A stretch of 64,000 bases of DNA, taken from positions 27,832,858 through 27,896,857 of the forward strand of contig OX387190.1 in NCBI GenBank assembly GCA_947561395.2. The letters run 5' to 3'. The notes under the pieces were generated by a model. It saw only the letters and a program-made list of their open reading frames with translations. It did not search any database and was not told the origin of the DNA. This stretch comes from Buxus sempervirens. Taxonomy: Eukaryota; Streptophyta; Magnoliopsida; Buxales; Buxaceae. The translations under genes were made by a program, and so were the position numbers. This document shows positions 1 through 11,450 of the stretch, in pieces (positions within the stretch are counted from its first letter, which is position 1; each line of letters starts with the position of its first letter).

Positions 1-29
1 TCACCGCGTGAGCTATCCCCTTCCCATGT

Positions 30-177
30 GAGCATTTTTTCTAGAGCTAAAATCCGGTGGTTCAGTGAAACCACCGGCTGAGTTGCATTTTGTGGTGTGG
101 ACCCCACTATTGAAAAATGCCATCCATTTGCAAGTTTCATGTTAGAACCATTGAGTGGCTCCAGATGAAACGGTCTC
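30..177. mobile_element. MULE-like MITE, family M1 (copy 1)
   Basis: A 148-bp element with imperfect terminal inverted repeats of about 22 bp built on GAGCRTTTCWTCTRGAGCCA. Related copies lie at 1088-1235 (opposite orientation) and 33132-33278. No coding content. Assignment to Mutator-like MITEs rests on the imperfect 9-bp flanks of the 33-kb copy, so the superfamily is inferred. Confidence 0.6.
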
Positions 178-412
178 GTTTCCCATAAGAGAGGAGTCCC
201 AATCTGTTTCAGAGGTTTTTGTATAATCTACTTTAGGGTGGTCAAAAGTTACACGGTAAGATAACGTATGGTAGCTGTCCCACGAAAACGACGAGTGAAT
301 GGTCATGCAAAAGCGTCACGTGACAGCATTTCCAGCACAAACAGCCATCAAATGGACATGGACGGTTCTGGAAAAAATTTCTATGGGAAACGTGATTCAT
401 GTAAAATTAAAG

Positions 413-932
413 GGGAAAATTGGTTTTTAGTGGTATTTTTAAAACATAATTCAGATTTAATCATTCAATTCTTCACAATTAAAAATTAATGATACTTTTT
501 CAAATAATATAGAGCGATTGTTATGTTACTATTCATGATCTTGTAAAAATGCCGTTGTATATAAATTCTTTTGAAAGAATGTGTTTGTTGCTGGTGTTTA
601 AAGAAGTATATAATTCTTTAAGGATACTTTTGAAAGAATGTGTTTGTGAAAAGTAAAATTACATTTATTGTATATTATTTTAAAAAAGTGTCACTAATTT
701 TTCAGTTAAGAAAGATTTGATGACTGAATCTGAATCATTTTTTAAAAACAAACGGATTCACATCATCTACTGGGTGCATCCAGCAGCCAATGTGAATGTG
801 GCACGTCAGGGCCACATCAGCGGCAGCCCTGACACAAGCCACATTATTTTTAATGTAGCCCTGATGTGCCACATTCACATTGGCTGCTGGATGACCAGTA
901 GATGATGTGAATCCAAAACAAACACCTATTTC
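413..932. mobile_element. MULE-like foldback MITE, family M2 (copy 1, nested)
   Basis: The ends form long inverted arms: 413-470 reads GGGAAAATTGGTTTTTAGTG and 720-750 plus 924-932 is the complementary arm. The same arms occur at 5692-6740, 9796-10185 and 34864-35225. The last copy has near-perfect 9-bp target duplications, which suggests a Mutator-type origin. The right arm here is split by the foldback at 754-914. Confidence 0.6.
754..914. mobile_element. 161-bp foldback MITE with perfect 9-bp TSD
   Basis: The element is almost entirely a palindrome: the left arm from 754 (GGATTCACATCATCTACTGG) is complementary to the right arm ending at 914, with a short loop near 825-860. It is flanked by perfect 9-bp duplications AAAACAAAC at 745-753 and 915-923, typical of Mutator-superfamily insertion. 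It sits inside the right arm of the older MITE at 413-932. Confidence 0.85.
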
Positions 933-1087
933 CCCAATTTGAACCCCATCTAGCATTTTAGTACATGCAAACATCAAATTGCATCCGGAATCCTCTCGTT
1001 GACCAACAAGAAAAGAGAAAATAATTCTCTCACGTGTCACTTCAAGTGGGATTCTAAACTTCACGTGATAAGCAAACCATAGGCTCT

Positions 1088-1235
1088 GGGACCATTTCAT
1101 CTGGAGCCACTCAATAGTTTTAGCGTGAAACATAGAGATGGATGGCCCTTTCCAATAATGGGGCCCACCCCCCAAAATGCATCCCAACTGGTGATTTCAC
1201 TGAAATACTGGATTTTGGCTCTAGAAGAAATGCTC
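1088..1235. mobile_element. MULE-like MITE, family M1 (copy 2)
   Basis: Reverse-orientation copy of the element at 30-177. The duplicated flanks at 5375-5395 and 7190-7212 run straight from ATAGGCTYCACACG into the next host sequence without this insert, so two empty sites show it entered unit A after the duplication. Confidence 0.7.
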
Positions 1236-1548
1236 TCCACGCACCAAACGATCCCATTCCAAGTTCCCGTGACATGGCAGTGCGCTGGGGTATATGTCAC
1301 CGGAAGAAGGCGCTCGAGTGAGGTCATGCTATCGACGTCACGCAACGATAATCTGGTCCGTGGGTCAGAAGAAAATAAAGAAAAAACAAAGGATACCGTG
1401 CCTCACGATATCCTACTTTTCTAATCCAAACCGGTCATGCAATGTCAGTGAACGTGGACTGTTCCGACCTAAATATCCCAAAGACGTGTTTGAGCTGAAC
1501 TCTCTAAACTCACATGAAATCGTCTATGATGCTTACCTGCATTGCATT

Positions 1549-1667
1549 GCTGTGGATCCTTTATCTAAGACTTTTTATATGGATCATCTATAAGATTGTG
1601 TTATGTGCCCCTTAAAGCATTTAAAAAAAATTACATTTACACCATTCAAGGGACACATGGCACAATC
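1549..1667. mobile_element. Partial MITE, family M3
   Basis: Resembles the left and middle part of the complete MITE at 28787-28941 (shared blocks GTGGATCCTTTATCTA and ATTACATTTACACCATTCAA). The right inverted arm is absent, so this is a truncated copy. Confidence 0.55.
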
Positions 1668-1713
1668 TTGATGTTATTCCAGGTTCATGTCACGTGTATT
1701 TGAGTTGGAAGGT

Positions 1714-1803
1714 GACATTCTTGTATTTGTTCGAATAACTCTATAGACTATGGACCACGACATTCTTGTATTTGTTCGAAAAACTCTATAGACTATGGAC
1801 CAC
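1714..1803 (+). repeat. 45-bp tandem duplication in the TPS promoter
   Basis: Two head-to-tail 45-bp units (1714-1758 and 1759-1803), each starting GACATTCTTGTATTTGTTCG and differing at very few positions. They lie 80-170 bp before the TPS start codon. The second unit copy of this promoter near 9600-9645 has only one. Confidence 0.85.
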
Positions 1804-1866
1804 ACCACGGAACCATAAATGGGCCACTCCGCCTGAGTTCGAAAACACAAAATAACGCAACATTAA

Positions 1867-4227
<2,361 letters not shown>

Positions 4228-4864
4228 AAAAAGTCCATTCTATTCTGGTGTGATGCGTGTGGCGTTTTATGTTGGAGTTAACCATGTAAAGCATATGCTC
4301 TCAGGATTTATAAATCATATTAATTGGGTAGATTCTAATTCATTCGAATGAGAGTATTCATGATCATGTGAATGTGTAATAACCTAGAATTTTCATAAGG
4401 ATAGTTTCGTCCTTTTTTAATTATTTTGAGTGACCAAAATAAACATGGAGAGAGTACTTGATCTCTTTTTTCTTTCTTTTTTTTTTTTTCCATCTTAATT
4501 TCATTTGTTTTTTGATGTCGAGATTAGTGGACTTATTAAGAAATAATGATATGATAGGATGGCAAACAACTAAGTGTATTAGGTAGCTTAATTAATGATA
4601 CGCGTGGGGACAATTGATGTGGTGGCACGGGCTGATTAAGCTAAACATATCTCTCTTGGGAATGGAAGTGTTTCGTTTTATATGGTTCAATTACGATGTG
4701 AAACTTTATACATTTACTTATAATAGAAATCATCCACAATGCCATATATAGCTCAACGTACTCTTCTGTACCTTACTTCATCCCGTGACATGACACTAGG
4801 GTACCTGGGTTCAACCCTCCTTCATCCTACTCTTTGAACATAATTAAATTCGGTCAGTATTGAT

Positions 4865-5190
4865 CTGGGTTGCAACTTTTAGAAAACCTTTATCAAAATA
4901 ATTAAATTTTAATGACTGTTGTGAACCCAATTCTTTCAAGAATGACCTTATAGAATATTGTACAAGTCAATTGGTAGAATGTACAAGTTACCCTATAATT
5001 ATTCATGTTAGTGCATTGTATCGTACACGTAGGGTGACTTGTACCTCTCTCTTGTACATGCAATACAATGTCCAAGCCATTTCATAGGGTGACTGGTACA
5101 CTTGTATAATACTTTATGAGGATATTACCATTAAAATGTCACTAAAATTTAATTATGTTGATAAAGGTTTCATAAACTTTGCAACTCAAA
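4865..5190. mobile_element. Degenerate foldback MITE related to family M2
   Basis: Inverted arms: TTGCAACTTTTAGAAAACCT near 4869 pairs with the complement near 5165-5187, and CAAAATAATTAAATTTTAAT pairs near 5143-5160. The arms also resemble the element at 9796-10185. The ends are eroded and no target duplication was seen. Confidence 0.5.
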
Positions 5191-5879
5191 ACAACAATGC
5201 TCTGTTTGATATTCAGTCCTATCTATGATTTTGTATCCGGGATTCTTATTAAGAGAACAAAAATTCTAATTAGGGTTTCTTAACTATTGTCATATAAAAT
5301 TTCAGAATAACTTCTTTGTTCTTAAATCATACGCCTTATGAGTGGGCCAAATTTCACGCGGTGAGCAAACCATAGGCTTCACACGCCAAACTGTCCCATA
5401 CCGAGTTCCCGTGGGCCCGTGGCATGACAGTACGGTAGACGACGTCACACGACGTAGGGGTATATGTCCCCGGATCACGACCCTCGAGTGAGATCATGCT
5501 ATTAACGTCACGCAACGTAGGGTGGTCAAAAGTTACACGGTAGATAACGTATGGCAGCTGTCCCACGAAAACGAAAACGACGAGTGAATGGTCATGCAAA
5601 CAGCGTCACGTGACAGCATTTCCAGGACAACCAGCCATCAAATGGACATGGACGGTTCTGGAAAAAATTTCTCTGTATTCATGTAAAATTAAACAGGATA
5701 ATTGGTTTTTAGTGGTATTTTTAAAAAATAATTCAGATTTAGTCATTCAAATCTTTACAATTAAAAATTAATGATACTTTTTCCAATAACATAGAACGAT
5801 TGTTATGTTACTATTCATGATCTTGTAAAAGTGCCGTTGTAAATATTTTGTAATCATGGTTTGTTGTTGGAATTTAAAG

Positions 5880-6614
5880 TAGGACTGCAATTCGATGCGG
5901 TTTGGTTCAGGTTGGCCTCAACCCAAGAACAAACCAAGGTTACTGATGGTCGGCCCAAAACCAAACCGAACTGACCTCAGAACCGAAATACAAAAAACCG
6001 AAAACTGAACCGATTATTTAAAGAAAACTCGTAACCCAACCCAAACCGAACCAAATTTTGCCATACTTAAAACTTGTTATCAAGAGAGAGATTCCCACTT
6101 TTGCCAAAAAAAAAAAAATTTAAAGAAGACACAAAAAATTTAAAGGATCATCACTTACATACATTTCAATCCCTTAAGTAGTTCACATGTGTCCTGCATA
6201 CATAAGATGGAGCAAATAACTTAGAATCCCAAGTCATATGTTAATTGTTTTGGATTGCACTTTTGAACTCATAAATCAATTTAATAATTAACCACAAAGA
6301 TTTATAAAATAATAATCTTATTTATTATTTTATAACTTATAATTTATAAGTTATATTTTATTATTACAACTTTATCTATTGTATATTTTATATATATTAT
6401 TATATTTAGATTCGGTTTTACATTTAGGAAATTCAGTTTGGTTTTCGGTTCGGTTTGATTAACCCGAACCTTCAACCCAAAACCAAACCAAACAAATTTG
6501 GTTCTCTATTTTTAAACAAAACCTACCCAAAAACTATATAACCCAAACCAAACCAACCCAAAGTCAAGTTGGACCAGTTTGGTTTCAGTTTTAACCGACC
6601 CAAATTGCAGGCTA
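5880..6614. mobile_element. hAT-type MITE
   Basis: 735 bp with inverted ends (TAGGACTGCAATT at the left; the right end reads AATTGCAGGCTA). Internal sequence is rich in CCAAACCGAA/TTCGGTTTGG. Flanks ATTTAAAG and GTTTAAAA are a decayed 8-bp duplication of GTTTAAAG, which is still intact at the empty site in unit A near 597. The related copy at 49598-50209 has a perfect 8-bp duplication. Confidence 0.8.
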
Positions 6615-6734
6615 GTTTAAAAAGGTATATAATTCTTTAAGGATACTTCTGTAAGAATGTTTTGGTGAAAAGTAAAATTACACTTATTGTATATTATTTT
6701 AAAAAAGTGTCACCTATTTATGTAAAAGACCGAT

Positions 6735-6735
<1 letters not shown>

Positions 6736-6765
<30 letters not shown>
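6736..6765 (+). repeat. 30-base poly-C tract
   Basis: An uninterrupted run of C, with G on the other strand. In unit A the matching place has only CCCC near 930-935, so the run expanded in unit B. It could be a sequencing or assembly length error. Confidence 0.9.
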
Positions 6766-6768
<3 letters not shown>

Positions 6769-6831
6769 CCGAATCCTCTGGTTGACCAATAAGAAAAGAG
6801 AAAATAATTCTTCAAGCGGGATTCCCCTCTC

Positions 6832-7098
6832 GGGATGATATCGTCTGCCGCAGTGATCCTGCGGCAGACGATGCAGCATCCATGAGTAGCAGCATCCTAC
6901 GAATACTACATTTTTTACATTAAAAAAAATGAAAAGACATTTCACTTTTTTTTTTTTTTGATATTCATAGCATCCGTGGGATGCTACACATGGCAGCATC
7001 CCACGGATGCTGCACCGTCTGGGATGCTACACATGGCAGCATCCCACGGATGCTGCACCGTCTGCCCGCAGGAGCACTGCGGCAGACGATTTCATCCC
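6832..7098. mobile_element. 267-bp foldback MITE with 9-bp TSD
   Basis: Outer arms starting GGGATGATATCGTCTGCCGC at 6832 are complementary to the right arm ending at 7098. Flanks TCCCCTCTC (6823-6831) and TCCACTCTC (7099-7107) match at 8 of 9 positions. The right arm holds a 45-bp tandem duplication (about 6974-7063) of a segment that is itself palindromic. Mutator-type insertion is inferred from the flank length. Confidence 0.8.
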
Positions 7099-7286
7099 TC
7101 CACTCTCGTAGGGACGGGGATCACGTAACTTTCTTGTTCTTAAATCATACACCTTACGAGTGGGCCAAACTTCACGCGGTAAGCAAACCATAGGCTCCAC
7201 ACGCCAAACGATCCCATTCCAAGTTCCCGTCGCATGACAATGCGTATGTCCTCGAAAGAAGACGCCCGGGTGAGTCCATGCTATCA

Positions 7287-8890
7287 TAATTCACTTCTTG
7301 TGATGGCTCTATTTGTAGTCCTTAAGTAAAGCCTTCACAAGATGTAAACACGTGTCATATAGATACAAACACGCAACTAACCATTTTTACATGACACGTG
7401 TTTGCATCCTGTGGAGGTGTTTACACCCTATATGACCAACGAATAAGAAAAGGACACGTGGTGCCTATGTGGCTTATGTAGGTGTTTACACCCGCTGTAG
7501 CCCGACGGTAGTGTTTTACGGTCACGTATATCTTTTGACCGATCTGTGTCCTACCACATACGGGTCAAGTGAAACCCATGTTTACACCCGCCGTAACCCG
7601 GTGAAATCGGAGTAAACAAGGCTCTAAGTATAATATATATATGTTTATTGGGTAAATGATGGTGACTGATTTTGCCATTAAAGCCATTAAAGGAGTTATC
7701 ATGGCATGTGCTACTTTATTGGGTTTGAGGAAATTTGCTGGACGCTTGATCAACCCCATGATACTTTTATTTAATAAAAGGTATGTTTAGTTGCCTTTTA
7801 TTTATGAAAAGGTGCATTTAACCAATTATGCCTTTTGGCCGATTACGGCTCATTGAACGTGGAGTGGTTATTCTCTAAAGATGTGAAGAGTGGGGTCCCC
7901 CACTTTCTAAAAACGTGGAGTGGTTATATAAGGTGGGTTCAACTTCCTAAAAGTGGGTTGTTGAGAGAATTTATGGCAAAGTAAATCGGACCTGCAGACA
8001 TGGGAAAGAGGTTCCTCAAAGATCGTGCAGGAATGGGACGTTGAGCAACCGTCAAGGAGCGGCTATAAAAGGCACCAATTCGAAGAACTCAGGGACACAA
8101 TCCACACAACCGCAACCGGTTATTATATTATTTTGATCATCCGTGATCCTTTATCCCCTCTAACACAGACGGATAAACTAGGACTTCTCTCACTGCTTCC
8201 AGTCGCAGTGACATCTTCGACCCCTCTTTACTCTGATTAACACCAGAATCCTGCCACCGGAGAGTAAGTTGAGGCCGCCCCTGACTCGCAGTTCTGTATT
8301 TACGGAATCCCGAGCAGCCGGTCCCGAGACTCGCTCTGTTCACGCCAGGTGACTTGTGTATTTTCGGGTAAGCAGCAATCCAAGGTGAACCCCCTGAATC
8401 GATTTTGTAAGCAGCCGCCCCCTTCCTCCTGCGCTTATACCCGATTACGGCTATAAGACCAGGACAGGCCGGTCCTGCGAGCCCTGTCGGTTTTCTTTTG
8501 TACTTTTTGTTTCCATTTTGAGGATTATCTGTTGTCGCTTTCGGCTATTCGGCCGATTTTATAATAAAGGGATTTGTGTGCCGTTAGTTGCTTTTGCTTT
8601 CAAACACTTACAAGAACCCGAAACGAAGACCGAACCCCTAGTCTTCATACCATCGCCTGACCGACTTTATTACAGGTGACTTGCAGTACGACTGAACCGA
8701 TCCCGGTTCAGATTCGGAACAGGTGCCCGGGGTCAGGAATCGACTCGAAAATCATTGTATCAAACGATACTGGCACGCCCGCGTAGAGACACATCATCAC
8801 CACAGACACGTGTCCACACCGGCCCATTTTTGGAGCAACAGGAGGCTTCACTTAAAGGTTGCGGATAAAACCACCACAGAAAGTGATCTG
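7287..8890. mobile_element. Foldback MITE, family M4, split by a solo LTR
   Basis: Left arm 7287-7417 and right arm 8846-8890 form one element related to 34221-34400. It is flanked by perfect 9-bp ATGCTATCA duplications (7278-7286 and 8891-8899). The sister site in unit A (near 1328-1337) has a single ATGCTATC, an empty site. A 1.4-kb LTR lies inside it. Confidence 0.85.
7418..8840 (+). mobile_element. Solo LTR fossil inside the MITE
   Basis: A 1,423-bp segment starts TGTTTACACC, ends GGAGCAACA and is flanked by perfect 5-bp duplications GGAGG (7413-7417 and 8841-8845), the signature of LTR-element insertion. A TATA box (CTATAAAAGG near 8063) marks the promoter region. No internal coding region is left, so it most likely arose by recombination between two LTRs. 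The family is not recognised from the LTR alone. It is younger than the MITE it interrupts and younger than the TPS duplication. Confidence 0.85.
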
Positions 8891-9079
8891 ATGCTATCAA
8901 CGTCGGAAGAAAATAAAGAAAAAAAAACAAAGGATTCTGTGCCTCACGATATCCTATTTTTCTAATCCAAACCGGCCATGCAATGTTGGTGAACCTGCAA
9001 AGTTCTGACCTAAATATCCCCAAGACGTGTTTCAGTTGAACTCTCTAAACTCACATGAAATCATCTGTCATGCATTGTT

Positions 9080-9240
9080 TCCTTACATGACCGTGAGATG
9101 CTGCCATATGGAGTATCTCACGGTCACTGTTTTTTTATGTGGGGCCCACTTGATACATTTATAACACATAAACAAAATAGTAACTGTGAGATGTTCCACA
9201 TGGCAGCATCTCACAGCCACATCAAGGAGCAGTTGTGAGA
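9080..9240. mobile_element. Foldback remnant with paired hairpins
   Basis: Two hairpins, GACCGTGAGATGCTGCCAT near 9090 and GTGAGATGTTCCACATGGCA near 9187, are each internally palindromic and also complementary to each other. The hairpin motif resembles 6980-7060 and 33905-34060. Ends and target duplication are not clear. Confidence 0.5.
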
Positions 9241-9654
9241 GGCATGGAAGACAATTTCATTCCCTCTAAACTATACCCAACAAGCAGTTGCTTGCCATGT
9301 AAGTAAGTGAGTGAGTTACGAGGAGAGAGAAAAGTAAAATATTTCTTTCAACTTCTTTTTTATGGGAATATTTCTTTCAACTGTTGCACGCAACTGTAGA
9401 CGATGTTATTTCTATGGAAATTAAATAGATTACCAAAAAAAAAAAAAAGGACGATGTTATTTCAGGTTCAACTCACGTGGGTTGCAGTTTTTTTTTTATT
9501 TGGTAACGTACGTGTATTTCAACTCACGTGTGTTTCAGTTTTTTTTTTTTTTGGTAGTCCACGTGTGTTTCACGTGTGTTTCAGTTGGAAACTTAGAACT
9601 CGACATCCTTGTATTTGCCCGAATAACCGTACAGACTATGGACCACACCACAGA

Positions 9655-9664
9655 CCTATAAAAG
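9655..9664 (+). promoter_or_regulatory. TATA box of the broken TPS copy
   Basis: CCTATAAAAG in the unit-B promoter, at the place matching CCATAAATGG in unit A. It lies about 70 bp before the decayed start codon at 9731. Confidence 0.5.
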
Positions 9665-9730
9665 CAGATGGGATGTTACAGAGGCTCTATCTACAGCCCT
9701 AAATAGAGCCTCTACGAGATCCGAACACGT

Positions 9731-9787
9731 ATGGCTTTAATTTCTTCGCTAACGGAAACGTCGCTGACATTGAAAATTTGAATCCCT
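9731..9787 (+). pseudogene. TPS pseudogene, remains of exon 1
   Basis: ATGGCTTTAATTTCTTCGCT matches the start of the intact gene (ATGGCTTTTCTTCCGTCGCT) at 16 of 20 bases, in the expected place downstream of the duplicated promoter. The frame stops after 16 residues (MALISSLTETSLTLKI), and the following sequence is a MITE. It goes with the exon-5 relic at 13115-13330. Exons 2-4 were not found between them. Confidence 0.5.
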
Positions 9788-9795
9788 TATTTCGA

Positions 9796-10185
9796 GGGAA
9801 ATTTAATTTTTAGTGGTACTTTATCAAACTATTTAAGATTTAGTCTACAAAGTTTTGAGTTTTAACTTTTAGTACACCTTTATCAAAATAATTAATTTTT
9901 AGTGCCATTTCACTATTACAAATCAACTATTCAAAAAATGTCCTTACGTCACCTATCCAAATGACTTGTACAAGTCACTTTATTGACTTGTACAAGTCAA
10001 TTTATTGCTTGTACAAGTCTCGGAAGTAAATTGTATAAGGGTATTTTTGGAAGAATTTATCTGTAACAGTGAAATGACACTAAAAATTAATTATGTTGAT
10101 AAAGGTGTATTAAAAATTAAAACTTAAAACTTTGCCGACTAAATCTTAAATAATTTGATAAAATACCACTAAAAATTAAATTTCC
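9796..10185. mobile_element. MULE-like foldback MITE, family M2 (copy)
   Basis: Arms of about 90 bp: GGGAAATTTAATTTTTAGTG at the left and its near complement ending TTTCC at 10185. The centre holds repeated ACTTGTACAAGTC-like palindromes. It has invaded the broken TPS copy. No clear target duplication was seen. Confidence 0.75.
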
Positions 10186-10316
10186 AAGCAGCTATGGACG
10201 GCGAATTATAGTCTACTTTTCCCTTCTCCCTTCATTTCTTCTTCCCTCATCTTCTTCTTCCATCCTCCCTCCGTTTCCTCTATCCATTTCCTTTTCCAAA
10301 ATCTGAGAATCGATTT

Positions 10317-10673
10317 GGACCACGAGCTACACCAACTCAGCCTCCTTCGAGGCACTGCCATCAAAGGCCTCTCCTCCGCTGGCTTCTGCACCTTCTCTGG
10401 TTTCAATGCCCCCGGCCTTGGCTCCTGCCCCGACGATGATTCCACAAGCCCCGTCTCCTTCACCGACCTCAGCCGTGTCTTCGATCTCCGGCTCTTCCTA
10501 TGGTTGCTCCTTCTCTGACGACATCAGGAGCTCCATTTCCCTCGGTAATCAGCAATGCTTCGACAGGAGGTCCCTCCGGCTCTCCATCAGACAATGGTGT
10601 TGCTTTTATGAGCAGATAGTAGTTCACAGGATCTGCCTTCGTTGGTCTATTTGCTTATGCGTTACTTCTTTAG
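10317..10673 (+). pseudogene. Classical arabinogalactan-protein relic
   Basis: One frame reads a Pro/Ala/Ser-rich stretch (EALPSKASPPLASAP, then PPALAPAPTMIPQAPSPSP) as in AGP backbones. Another frame downstream gives GGPSGSPSDNGVAF and then GSAFVGLFAYALLL followed by a stop at 10671-10673, like the hydrophobic C-terminal GPI-anchor signal of classical AGPs. The parts lie in two frames, and two adjacent TAG codons come before the tail, so the gene is dead. The signal peptide is missing or unrecognisable. The family assignment rests on composition plus the tail. Confidence 0.6.
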
Positions 10674-11165
10674 ATTTGATCGGAGCTTTCTCCCCATAGA
10701 TTCCATTTCTGTGTCTCTCTTGTTTTTATTTTTTTTTATTTTCACTTTTTGTTTAGCATTTTTTTTAATGTGAGTATGATCATACAAGCAATAACGGAAG
10801 TCATTAAACATTGGAAGAGGTAGTTGATTAGCTTTAGCATCACAGCTTATAATTGAATCTTTTCGTCATTCATCCTGTGCACTTGGGTTTTATCTTGTCT
10901 CACTTTGATTATGATATTGTTCTATTGTCCAGTGAACAATGATTCTGACGAGAACATAATTTTGTGTAGTTTTTACAGATATTCTGTAGGACATGGTCTT
11001 TAAAAATATGGTATAACACTTCTTTTAAGTCAGAAATTTCCTACCATTCCTCAAAACCAAATTTTGCCACTCCAATATTTACTCCTTTGTTCATTTAACA
11101 TTACTGTTCAGGTAATAATATAGTAGGCATTGGGCAATTGTGTAGAGATGGAGTAAATTTACTCT
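10674..11165. other. Non-coding stretch
   Basis: AT-rich sequence between the AGP relic and an LTR remnant. No supported ORF, RNA gene or repeat end was seen. Confidence 0.6.
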
Positions 11166-11450
11166 TTTTAACATGAATAATACCTGGCAACTACCTTGGG
11201 TGGATGAATAAAGGTGCCTAACACCTTCCCCTGTTCATAACCTAATCTCCTTACCCATCTCTGATTGTTTTGTTTTGGTTTTGTATTTTAAAATAGAGTT
11301 ATTTTTACCCTAATTTCTGTCTCCTTTATTTGATTTGATGGTTTTGGTGTCCATTCACACCTAAAAAGAATAGTGGCGACTCCTTGTTTTAATGAATCCC
11401 GTGTGATGATTAGGAAGTCATCAAATTGATTTTCCATGTCTCACACCAGT
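11166..11450 (+). mobile_element. LTR remnant, same family as the LTR at 59577-61395
   Basis: Similar along its length to 61130-61395, including AATACCTGGCAACYACCTTG and the terminal CATGTCTCACA. Only the 3' part of the LTR is present. It abuts copia sequence on its right. An old, truncated Tat/Ogre-like fossil. Confidence 0.75.

Larger units (their letters stand above)
228..1820 (+). repeat. TPS upstream duplication, unit A
   Basis: This stretch upstream of the intact terpene synthase gene recurs, with high similarity but interrupted by insertions, at about 5518-6800, 7110-7286 and 8891-9660; the part near 1045-1345 recurs once more at 5340-5515. Shared landmarks include the segment near 271-370 (again at 5552-5660) and the block near 1380-1530 (again at 8920-9070). 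It shows that the terpene synthase gene sat in a tandem array. No long ORF in it looks real. Confidence 0.8.
5340..6830 (+). repeat. TPS upstream duplication, unit B (first part)
   Basis: 5340-5515 matches unit A near 1045-1345 and 5518-6800 matches unit A near 235-1015. It is interrupted by a hAT MITE (5880-6614) and a poly-C run (6736-6765). The join of the two blocks at about 5515 implies a third, mostly deleted unit or an unequal exchange. Confidence 0.7.

Noticed and set aside
735-1345. Overlapping minus-strand frames of 82-150 codons
   Set aside because: They run through MITE inverted repeats and duplicated promoter DNA, and the matching frames are not kept in unit B.
10206-10463. Minus-strand frame rich in Glu/Lys
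   Set aside because: It is the shadow of a CT-rich leader and the AGP relic on the plus strand.
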